From contig NW_027017957.1 in the NCBI RefSeq assembly GCF_032854445.1, forward strand, positions 1-64,000: DNA of 64,000 nt, read 5' to 3'. The notes under the pieces are model-generated. The model saw nothing but the letters and a program-made list of their open reading frames with translations. It did not search any database and was not told the DNA's origin. A program made the translations under genes and the position numbers. Of this stretch, positions 12,810 to 22,834 are shown in pieces; the first letter of the stretch is position 1; the number at the start of each line of letters is the position of its first letter. Source of the stretch: Liolophura sinensis (Eukaryota > Mollusca > Polyplacophora > Chitonida > Chitonidae).

Positions 12810-14379
12810 GAGTAAGTATCAGCAAGCACGCCTCCGGGAGTTCATATGTATATATGTCACCTCACCAGCTAGGTTATCATGGACTCGTGCGTTATGCATT
12901 AGTGCCCAGAAAACCTGTTCATCAGATTGTTTTTAATGGTGTTGTTTGACCGATGTTGCACTAGTCTTGTTCCGATGTCGTCTACAGCCGTTTGTGGACC
13001 GCTTATATTAAGCATATTTCGGGTTTATTTTGATCCTAAATTTGATTACAACTCACTTGGCATTTTGTTAAACAATTTAAACGCCGGTCTATCCGACCCA
13101 GTAATTCCTTTATTCTAGTTCTAGTTTCTTTTCTTAAAAGCGGAAATCTGTAAAAGACATAGTATTACAAAATTAGAATAGAGACAGTCTAATTTTACAA
13201 ACTGACAATGTAGATGTAAGTTTTCGACACCTCTTCTTTAGCTTGTATACCTCAGTCATAGGGCAACGAGATATCATTATGAACGGAATCTACCTTTTCT
13301 GGCCTAAACCTGGGACACAGATCTTTGCTGAAAGACGCGCTTTTTGAGCAGGTGAATTGTCAGAAGTAAATTTACATTTACTTACATGTATATATTTAGC
13401 CTTACAGTACTTTCCTAAACCCCTCTCGTACGAGCCACTCCACTCTAATTCCTTTTCTAATATTTCTAATTTCTAATAGTAGGTTGAACGATGGTATTTT
13501 TTCGCAAAAATTGAGATTTGACACAAGCAGTAATTTCTTTTTTTTTCTTTCCTGTAATACCTCACTGTTTCTGTGTATTGTATTAAGATGTAGTCAAAAC
13601 GCATATTAGAGTTGAATGGTTTCTTTTTGCTCAGCTTTGAACCGTTTTGTTTTCGTGAAGTGTTCTGAGCACGTATGCCTGTTGGCAAACACCTTGTGAA
13701 GAGTCAAGACCATTATACAATCAGAAACCAATGCACACTGCCTTATGACCTATTCTCTTTAGTCGAGTTCTTTAAAGCACACGGTTGTGTGCCGAGAATT
13801 AAACTGTAAGTTCTGTAATGTAATATGGTAACACTCAACAACAAGCAGGAAAGAGACTAAAAGTAAAGTTCGAAATTTGAAAGCATGAAGAGTAAATCCA
13901 GAATGGCGACAGTAGATTCATTGTTGGGACATAATCATAGGTAGCCGGTGAAATCCGGGCTCTTGTTACTTCACCTGAGATAAGTATTCCTGAAATATAC
14001 TTTAATTAATTTGAGAAAGGGATGTCGTCTGGAAACAAAGGCAAGGAAATATCAATACATGCACTAACTGCATCGTTATTACACAGAGGTAAGATTTCTA
14101 ACGCTTCCACGCACGTGGAATGACACTACCCGGTTATTGACACAGTTCGACTTGGATTACAATGATCATGTAACATTGTCTTTCCAACATGCTGGCAGAG
14201 CCTTCCTAACCCGCAAGAATGGAATGCATGGCTGAGAAAAGTCAGAAAGAGATGAAAGATTTACGTGACTATTTATTAATTTGGATGAAAACAGATGTGA
14301 TGAGCGGTTAGTTATATGAAATAAGCATAGCTTAATTGTACGGTCGAGATCCGCCAAACATGTGACTGTTAACTGCAAT
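12810..14379. other. No gene seen
   Basis: Ordinary AT-rich sequence. A short piece at about 13935-13985 (ggtagccggtgaaatccggg..cttgttacttcacct) resembles the end of the inverted-end element family at 61.3 and 63.5 kb. Confidence 0.5.
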
Positions 14380-14800
14380 AAATCTTTTATCGATGTCGAT
14401 AAATGAATTATCGATATCAATAAATCAGTTAATGACATCGAAAAATAAATTAACGACATCGATAAATTAAAAAGCAACATGAAAATGAAATCGACATATC
14501 GATAATTCCGCTTTTGAAACCTCCGATGTTTACTGCTATATCCTAACATCTCGCAATATGTTAACCGGAAGTTTCACGGAACACAAATAAAACAAATGAA
14601 ATTTGCCAAATTTTTATTATACCGACAAGGTTTTGTACTGGGACTTGTATCGCCCGTGCTTGTATCGCGATCGATATCGCTAACTGATTTATTGCTATCG
14701 ATAAATCGCTGAAATTTGTCGATATCGCTGATTCATTTATTGATACCGATAAATCATTTCTCAACATCGATGAATCATTTATCGAAATCGATAAAAGCCA
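14380..14800. repeat. 21-bp ATCGAT-rich repeat in two blocks
   Basis: Copies of a roughly 21-bp unit around tttatcgatatcgataaat occur at 14385-14510 and 14660-14800, separated by unrelated sequence. Each unit is itself palindromic. Minus-strand open frames show a seven-residue repeat (SISIxxL-like) because 21 is a multiple of three. I see no sign of a real protein. Confidence 0.75.
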
Positions 14801-15689
14801 AGATCGTGGCGTATCTAAGTGACTTTTTCCTATTACTACCTTTTATAAAAGGCATTTTTTTAATTTTGATATAGTTTACAGCCATGTGATTATAATTGCT
14901 TCCATTCACACTGAGGTTTTTTTATTTTTTTTTTTGTATAAAGTACCTTTATAAATAAGTATGAAGTAATCTGAATATAACTGCCAAAGATTTATCTTCA
15001 ATGGCTTTGGTAATAGAAATTTTAAGCTGCTTGCTAGTTAGGCATTAAATCCTTTTGATGACTGACAATTCTGCTGTAGTGGAAATTTGCTCTGACGCGT
15101 CTTATGTCCTGTGTCTTGCAGCTAAGAATTAGATATCATAAATCTGGCAGTATTCCAAATTGATTTATTTATTCATTTGGTTGATCGTTAAGGCCGTACT
15201 CAAAATGGTGGAAGCAAACTGAGAGGAGAAAGAAACCTACGAAGATCCGCGCCCTGGCGCCACACCTTAAGGGGTACGGTTTCAATTTTAGTCAGAGTTA
15301 TATTAATATTACATTGGTGAAATCAAAGAAGTGAAATAGACCTACACAATGAACGATTCATGCGTGTATCTATTTATTTATTGATTAATACCATACCCCT
15401 GAATTTTCAGTGAATGGTTGTGTTGCCCGAAGAATCTTTCAGAACATAGGGTAATACCTCCTCAAATGTCAGAGCAAATCGATGGTAGTCCCATAAAAGT
15501 ATAGAGTTTGTTACAAAACCAGTTCGCCTTTGAAACTGTGCGTGCTAAGAAGTCGTGAGCTGTATAAATAACTCATTAGTCCGTTCTCTGTTCTATATTC
15601 TGCCCAGAATACAACAATTGCACAAGTGTTAATCAATTTGTAACAAAACAGAAAGATAAGGAGGGTAATGCCATCGATTTTCTGTCAGT
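14801..15689. other. No gene seen; one SINE tail remnant
   Basis: A diverged minus-strand SINE-1 tail may sit at 15163-15200 (atttattcatttggttgatcg..gccgtactcaa). Nothing else was recognised. Confidence 0.5.
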
Positions 15690-15902
15690 ATAACTGAACT
15701 GTTGCCCCTAACGTGCGGAAGTTTCAATTTTCACGAAGTTGTAGCAACAACAAGAGCGTTGCAATAGGACCGCGCGTACTGGAAAGTCCGCAAAATGTTT
15801 GAGCTTTGGCCTGTATTTCTGATCGCCACTCCCTCTCATTTGACACAAACGGCCAGCATCTACATTTATACAAAGGGGCTGAAGGAGACTTTGTACTGAA
15901 TG
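15690..15902 (+). pseudogene. Broken copy of lectin-gene exon 1 (PAN-like segment)
   Basis: Plus-strand sequence collinear with the PAN-coding exon of the intact lectin gene (29805-30093, minus). Shared stretches include acgtgcgga+gttt, aacaacaag and gccttggcc/tgtatttctga. It keeps the ALACISD and LSF(D/N)T(D/N)G cores and a phase-1 donor (aatg/gtaggt) at the same place. A deletion of about 7 bp before ALACISD shifts the frame, other small deletions lie upstream, and two conserved cysteines are replaced (HSLSF for NCLSF, YKGAEG for YKCNEG). Damage to both frame and disulfides points to a true pseudogene rather than a read error. The matching last exon is at 19055-19278. The middle exon was not found between them. 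Confidence 0.75.
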
Positions 15903-16054
15903 GTAGGTAAAGGTTACCATGTTGCCAGTTACCACACTTACGTCGACACTCTATATGCTTTTCTCTATATGCTGTACACCTCTGCTGGAGGCTTACCGTG
16001 TATAAAAGTTTGATCACTGGAAACAGCTGTGACCTCCACTATATGTACATGTAT

Positions 16055-16150
16055 TCGGCGACGTTTTCTGGCACAATAATGCTGGCCGCAGTCGTATAAA
16101 TGAAATATCCTTGAGCACAGTTTAAAGCACCAATCAAATAAATTAATTAA
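16055..16150 (+). mobile_element. SINE-1 3' fragment
   Basis: The 3' half of SINE-1 (cacaataatgctggccgcag, tgaaatatccttgagcacag, caccaatcaaataaattaa), truncated on the 5' side. Confidence 0.8.
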
Positions 16151-18848
16151 ATGTACGAATACGTTTATACAATACATGATACAATAATATTCAATATAGG
16201 CACCTCGAAGTATGGATGAAGCACATGGACCACGTGACGTTTTTGCCAAACAAATCTGCATGCTCTGATTTGCCAGTTTATGTGTCATTGGATAATCACA
16301 CTTAAGCCATTGCAAACGTTCACCCATTCAGTTTTAAAGGCATTATGACGTCATGCCAAGACTTTCGTTAAAGGGATGTATTCATGCAGGCGGTTGGCAT
16401 GCTTGGCGCAGGATTAACGCGACGACAGGTCGCTTTGTCACAGCAACAGCGTAGCAGCACTCGCCAAAAAATTGTTTCAGGACGTATTAAGGGATCGTCA
16501 ATGCTCTAGACGTTCATGCCTGCCCAAGATCGGGGCTTTCGTTTGACACACCTCAGAAACTGACGTCAAACAGCCGTAGAAACCGCTCGAATCATTCCGA
16601 GATCACTGTCGCATAAACCCACAACCCGTAAAAAATCTGCAGGTTTATTTTATTTCTAGGCAAATTTCCAGTGTACGTATACACGGTAATGCTTGCTGAT
16701 TTCATGACGTAAGCGGGGTCTACCCTCTTTCTTTAATGCTTACATTCTATCCGTGGTGCATTTGTTTAGTTAGTAAATCGTAAGGCAAATGTGATGCTTT
16801 TGAGAATTCTTTCTGGAATATGTCCTATACATGAGCATCTTGCCACAATTTTCGCCCGCAGGACTATGTAGTCAACACAAGGAAGAATAATGTATTGACC
16901 ACTTTTTACGTATACATGTAATAAATTCAGACAATCCTGTTTTAATCTGCAGCAGCAAGTAGCCTATTTGGTATTGGATAACTCTCAGTCCAAGGAGAAG
17001 ACATAATACATGTACACACACATGTGCGACAACACCGAGCATATACCCTGGGGCTTTTACATGCATATCAGCCAAAGGCTTTGCATTTTTTGCCCTGGGT
17101 CTTTTCTACATCATTTAAAATTGAAAGACTACTTCTCTCTACAGGAAACCATTTTAATTTCATACTTTGATTCTTACAAAAAAAAAACTTTCATAGTTTT
17201 TTATGCTTTGTTTTGAATGTTGTTTGGCCTTGCGATTGACCTGGAGCGTCCTTTTTGGTTCGGAGATCGTATTTGAGTATCTGTTTTGACCTCTAGATTG
17301 CACGTTCCTGAAAAGATCCTGAAAATTATCATGAATTAATTTGGTATTTTTCTAGATACCCAATAGATGTGGTATGAATCAATGTCTTTAGAAGAGACAC
17401 GCCAATATTCCAACATAATAGTCAGACTATGCAGGCGTATATTGTACCACGCCTGGGAAGATCCGTAGCAACTCACCACAGGTAGATGATTTTATCACTT
17501 CACTGTCAAGACTGGGTAGGTAATACGATGATAATGGTATAGTAGATTGTTTACGGTGAATAATGCACTACTGATTTCTGGTCGTGAGAAAAGAGATGTA
17601 TCTACTGTAGTTTTTTGTGCACTCTGGATGTAGTATTCGAGATTAAGAACTTATTTTACAACCATACACTCTGAACAAAGGAAGAAAGCAATGGGAATCT
17701 CGTAACCATTATATCGAGCAAAAGATTCACGTTTTCATTTTCTTTAATAACAAAAATAATAAGCACTGATTATATACTGGTACAAATAACTCATTTAACA
17801 CTTCATTGATTCAAAACGGTCGAGACAATCAAATCACTTCTTTCATAGGAATAGGACGTTTTAACACTTTAGTTTCATACCCCGTTGGACAATTAGAACT
17901 ATTTGTGATAAAGAACTGGAGTGACATCCGTTCTTGCTAAGACGCATGATTTCCCCATTAACAGGATTATTTTCCTCGAAGTTTGCGACCGAAAGATGGC
18001 ACTTTAGAAAACATAACATTGTCAATGATGTCGAGTTTTGAAAGCTTTGGGACGACAAAATCAATATGCATTAAACGATAAGTATAAGCAGTTTGCTGAT
18101 TAAATAGCCGTAGCTGTTTGAATCCAATAGAAAAGCTTCTCCAAGTATCATGTTGACGGGGTGTCGTCCACGTTTTGTTGTCTTAATTACGGCAACGCAG
18201 AATTTGTTCCACAGCAAGGCTGGTTAACAGTGTCAAGAAGGTCTCTATATTGCATTATGGCGACATGACAACCGACTATACGGACGTTTACATTCACATG
18301 TCAGTTAATCAACTCGAGACATGTAATATCGCTCCACATACTGTTTGACGTACTTTTTCTGTAGAGATCAACCTGATCGTCAGCGATATAAGTCGGTAAA
18401 TTTCCTCATTTACCTATTTCTTAGTTTAAGATATCCATTTATGTATTTGATTGGAATGTCACGCCCTACTCGTCGACAAGTCAGTTTATCGATAGAGGAA
18501 ACAAGAACGTCTTCTGTGGGCGAACACTTAGATATATCTTATACGGCATTTTCAACTGAGCTCACGTGGATATAGGCCAACGATACGTGCGTCCTCAACG
18601 GCAGGCCTTCACACTGACGTTAGATTCTACGGTTTATCCAAGCATTCAGGGATCCAGGTAAACAAAAGTTGACACAGCATTAGGACTACAGCACGATGTT
18701 TTTCGAGGTTTCAACAAAATTTCAGAAATTCATCAAAAATTCGGAAGACGATAATTTTAATATGTTTTTAATTTAAGGCATCACAATTCCATGGTAAGCC
18801 GTAACAAATACCTTTCTTCCTGGAGGGCAAAATTTCATGAAACTTTTC
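16151..18848. other. No gene seen
   Basis: This interval should contain the middle CTLD exon of the lectin pseudogene. I saw no match, so it is deleted or too diverged. No other exon or repeat was recognised. Confidence 0.5.
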
Positions 18849-18985
18849 AAGAATATTTCACTTATACGGCTGTGGGCAGCATTATAGTGGGAGGAAACCG
18901 GACAGAGCCCTGAGAAAACCTCGACCATCCACCGGTTGCCAGAGGACCCTCCCACGTACGAACGGAGAGGAAGTAGACCTAGCCG
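18849..18985 (-). mobile_element. SINE-1 copy, partial
   Basis: Minus-strand SINE-1 body (gaatatttcacttatacggc, gcattatagtgggaggaaac, ccctcccacgtacg, gagaggaagtagacc). The tRNA-like head beyond this is not recognisable. Confidence 0.8.
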
Positions 18986-19054
18986 AATACAGAAACTAAA
19001 AGTGTACTCAAAGCTGCAAAATGTAAGTTGCGAATGTTTTCCATCCGTCGGATG

Positions 19055-19278
19055 ACAAACGAAACTTTTGGGTGGGTGCTCGCTGGGTGACAGATAGGAT
19101 TCTGTGGATGAACGGTGAAGAGCTTACTGGTCAGTGTTGGTCACTACAATCCTTACTGGCATACTTATGAACCTTACAACCGTGAACAGCTTTGTCGACC
19201 TCAGCTACTGGAACGAGATGTGGGCGTTGGATGATCAGTACAAATCAACACGTTATGGGTTTATTTGTGAACACCTGT
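19055..19278 (+). pseudogene. Broken copy of lectin-gene last exon (CTLD C-terminal half)
   Basis: Plus-strand match to the last exon of the intact lectin gene. Blocks in order are [55 protein letters not shown] and a TGA stop at the equivalent place. The blocks fall in different frames, so at least two frameshifts separate them. The copy keeps a YEPYNRE sequence and a cysteine (EQLC) where the intact gene has GEPLSPEN and ENG, so it is a diverged paralogue. Its orientation is opposite to the intact gene, giving a tail-to-tail arrangement. A minisatellite begins at its stop codon. Confidence 0.8.
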
Positions 19279-19480
19279 GAGATCAGTATCCATAAACACG
19301 TTATGGGTTTATTTGTGAAATCACTTTGATCAGTTTATTTGTGAAATCACTTTGATCAGTATCCATAAACACGTTATGGGTTTATTTGTGAAATCACTTT
19401 GATCAGTACCCTTTAACCCGGTATGGGTTTATTGTGAACACCTGTGAGATCAGTATCCATGAAAACGTTATGGCTTTATT
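19228..19480 (+). repeat. Minisatellite grown from the lectin pseudo-exon end
   Basis: Copies of about 50 bp (gatcagtatccataaacacg + ttatgggtttatttgtgaa + atcactttgatca) follow the pseudo-exon directly. The first unit is the C-terminal CTLD codons themselves (gatcagtac..cgttatgggtttatttgtgaa, DQYKSTRYGFICE). One unit carries an internal partial duplication (tttatttgtgaaatcacttt twice). Confidence 0.8.
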
Positions 19481-19679
19481 TCTCAATACCACTATGACCA
19501 GTAACCAATCCATACTGGTGAGACCAGTGCACCTTAGCGGCTTATCCGTGAGTATTATTTTTCAAGCTGTAGATAATAATTTCAAAACTGTAAATAGTAC
19601 TGGTATAGGAGTCGATCAGTTGCGCCATTCTTGGAAAATACAGAAAATTCGGTTAATTAGCGAACACGGATTATTTTGA

Positions 19680-20270
19680 TCAAAATACTCAGTATAATTT
19701 CTTTAGACTTAACTGTAATATAAAACCTTTAAAAGCCTTTAATTGCGCAACCATTTCTGAATCATGTTGTAATTAGCCGGGAATAAAACTAATTAATTAA
19801 TCACGTTTGTTTGCAGACTCACATTATTATTATATTTGTACACCAAGTTAATGTCATTCTTCGTTTGTTATCTAGGCTGATCTTTTCTGGCATCTGCCAA
19901 GCTATCGAGTCCAATGACTTCCTTCCCAGAATCATTAGACACTAGTCTCTCTAGTTGAGACACAGCGTGTTAATACACACTTACCTGACTAACATTTTAC
20001 TTTTAGTTTCTTTCCAAGTGAGAGCGGGTCGTGATCGTGTGGTTGTGGTACTTACATTTCAATCCCTGCTTCTTCGGGTACCATGGCCTGTCTGACACAG
20101 TCAGACAGTGGCCTAATCATTTTTGTCCAAACAAAGCAATGTAATTGGGGAAACAATGGGAAAGCGTAAGAAAAGACTTTCCAAAAGAGTATAAATTTCT
20201 TTTGTCTGTGTAATCATTATTCATAACTAACCCAGAGGCAGCGGGCCCATAGCCACAAACAACCTGGCTA
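19680..20270. other. No gene seen
   Basis: Ordinary AT-rich sequence with no open frame or repeat worth naming. Confidence 0.5.
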
Positions 20271-20299
20271 TAGATTGCTCTTTTCTATCAACGTCGTAC

Positions 20300-20625
20300 T
20301 TGTGTATACAACCTGCGGATGGTTATGCCGCAGCAAACTACGGGTGGTCATGCAGCAGCAACCTGCGGATGGTCATGCAGCAGTAAACTACGGATGGTCA
20401 TGCAGCAGCAAACTGTGGATGGTGATGCAGCGGCAAATTGCGGATGGTCATGCAGCAGTAAACTACGGATGGCCATGCAGCAGCAAACTGCGGATGGTCA
20501 TGCAGCAGCAAACTGCGGATGGTCATGCAGCAGCAAACTGCGGATGGTCATGCAGCAGCAAACTGCAGATGGTCATGGGTTTCCACCAGGCTTTGTGCGG
20601 TTTCCTTCCACATTAATGAAAGGAA
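20300..20625 (+). repeat. 25-bp minisatellite built on a SINE-1 internal segment
   Basis: About eleven copies of a 25-bp unit (atgcagcagcaaactgcgga + tggtc) run from 20306 to 20575 and pass directly into SINE-1 sequence (ggatggtcatgggtttccac..gtgcggtttccttccaca). The SINE-1 body holds the same word (caacctgcggatggtcgtgg), so the array probably arose by amplification inside a SINE. The overlapping frames (MQQQTADGHAAANCG) are repeat translations; 25 is not a multiple of three. Confidence 0.85.
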
Positions 20626-21594
20626 CATGCTCATCTCTTGTCAAGCTCTTGAATGTGATGTCCTAATCACTGATTTTTACAGCAAAGTTTTCAGGGTCAT
20701 CGCTCGAAAACCCACAATTTAAGGTCATACTAAAGAAGTTTTGCTTAACAAAATGTTGAATTGATCGCTAACGGCAACACCGTCTTACACATATTAGTCG
20801 ATGTTAACACGGTATTGTTCACAGATAAAAGATGCTTGTTATACCGGAGATCGGACCGGGGACAACTCTCACAACCGAAAGTCATGGCGAATTCACATCT
20901 ACGGATGCGTTTCGGTGGTTTGTGAGGTTTAAAAAGTGTTTCTTGTGCTGGCAAAATCTGCCTCCTTTTCTCCAGTCAGTAAGCAAACTAGCTTTATTTT
21001 GTTCCTCTTTTTGTCACTAATCCAGGGGATTTGAGATTTACTGGAAGTGGCATTTGGGATGTAATAACTCAGCATGTAAAACAACAGCGTATGTGCTGTA
21101 TTACCACATATAGGGCATGCCATTAGCCTAAATTATGCCATTTCTAAACGTGTCATAGAGCCTAGCCTTCAATCCTGTTATAGCATGGTAAAAAAGTCGA
21201 AAGCATTTGACAAGTTAAACGAGACGGAAAATCATGTTTGCTTTTATCTTCGGGGCCACTTCATATCTTAATTTATAGAACGTCTGCCTTGAAGTCGAGA
21301 GACGTCTCTAAAACCTGAGATAAAACGAAAAAATGGTACTTCTTGTTCTCAGCCCTAAAGAGGCCAGAGCAAGGAAGCATAACTGGTTTTGACGCGATGT
21401 CAATATAATGTGACTGGGCGGGGAGTCATGTCTTATCAGCCATGATCACACACCGTAAGAGCGCACTGGATGCTAACGGGGGTTACCAGGTCATGACTAA
21501 TGTATAACAGTTCACGAAATTCTTCATTGTGCACATTGAGTACATTGTCGAGACCAGTATATCGCGCTCGGAAAACCATGCCAGTAAGCAGGAT
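20626..21594. other. No gene seen
   Basis: No exon, repeat or RNA gene recognised. Confidence 0.5.
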
Positions 21595-21605
21595 GGCACA
21601 GTATA

Positions 21606-21837
21606 TCTTATTTATTTATTTGATTGGTGTTTTACGCCGTATTCAAGAATATTTCACTTGTACGACGGCGGGCACAGCCGGTGGGTGGGATGGGGGGCGA
21701 CCCACGACCATCCGCTGATTGCTGAAAACCTTCCCACGTACAGCCGGGGAGGAAGCCGGCATGAGCTTGACTCGAACTCACCACAAGTCATTACGCTGCC
21801 CTAGCGCGCTAACCGACAGAGCCATGGAGGCCCCTGC
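21606..21837 (-). mobile_element. SINE-1, near full length with target duplication
   Basis: The complete minus-strand copy runs from the tttatttatttgattggtgt tail to the tRNA-like head (gcgcgctaaccgacagagcc, atggaggcc). It is flanked by an 11-bp direct repeat, ggcacagtata, at 21595-21605 and 21838-21848, so the insertion is recent enough to keep its target-site duplication. Confidence 0.9.
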
Positions 21838-21848
21838 GGCACAGTATA

Positions 21849-22625
21849 AGCCACTGCATTTGATTAACCAGCTATGAAAAGGCGTTTTGAACAAAACTGA
21901 TGTTAAACAATGTGGAATTAAAACTCTTCAAAGGGCTTGACCACTTGACAAGAATAAATTACCAAAGGGCTAACAAAGGAAAACCAAACCCGAATCATTT
22001 GGTTATCACATTAAATTATTTATTTTAGGCGAGTATCAAAGATATATCTTCAAACTGTCAAAACCTAATTTTCAGATCTATTTTCTTAAGGCCAAAACAA
22101 CTTTCATCGTAAATTTTCCCAAAAAATGTAACTATTATTGTCCAAATTAGTCCGATCTAGAATTATTCGCAAAAAACTATGACGTGTTGATATATATTTA
22201 TCTGGCTAGTAGTACGTATATTTCAAAGATACACCTTTACATGGTACCAATGAAAGGAAAGGTTTATTAATGATTTAGGTGAAATGAAATTAATTAAACA
22301 TTTAATTTAATATGCTGTAATTTAGACAAACAGAACCTCCTTCAGAAATGACAAAATTCATTTCAGTATATAATCGATCAGCATGTGGGGCCTTGGTGCT
22401 TATTGTTTGACCTTCATACTGTGAAAATTTAGACACCCTGAGCTCAACTCCTGACTTCAAGCCTCACTGGAGCCGATATTTTCAGGGGTCTCATGAATGG
22501 AAAATCAATATATATAGATGTATTTGGTGCTGACGATGGCAGTGTACGTGAACGCACTGTTCCAGTATTACCGGTACTTGTATTATTCACAAATATTAAA
22601 ACAAAACTAACGTGTGCTGATTTGA
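21849..22625. other. 3' flank of the lectin gene
   Basis: Downstream of the lectin stop codon on the minus strand. A minus-strand AATAAA (tttatt at 22263-22268) is about 360 bp past the stop and could serve polyadenylation; another is at 22019-22024. Nothing else was recognised. Confidence 0.35.
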
Positions 22626-22834
22626 TTAATATTCACAAATAAACCCAAAGCGTGAATAAGAGAGGTGATCATCTAACGCCCATTTCCCGTAATAGTGACC
22701 AAGAAGCACCAAGCCGTTCTCGGGAGAAAGTGGTTCGCCCTCATGCCAGTTAGGACTGTCTATCGGCAGTTCGTCGCCATTCAACCAGAAGAACGCGTTC
22801 GTCACCCAACGAGCTCCTACCCAAAGCTGCCAAC
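22626..22834 (-). CDS. Lectin gene exon 3: second half of CTLD and stop
   Basis: Acceptor ttcctcag, 209 nt, ending in TAA. It carries WVGARW, the long-loop region ([12 protein letters not shown]), GKWALDD and FGFICEY, which closes the domain two residues before the stop. A diverged plus-strand copy of this exon is at 19055-19278. Confidence 0.9.

Noticed and set aside
20275-20666. Overlapping 113- and 115-codon frames rich in MQQQTADGH
   Set aside because: They are repeat translations of the 25-bp SINE-derived array in shifted frames.
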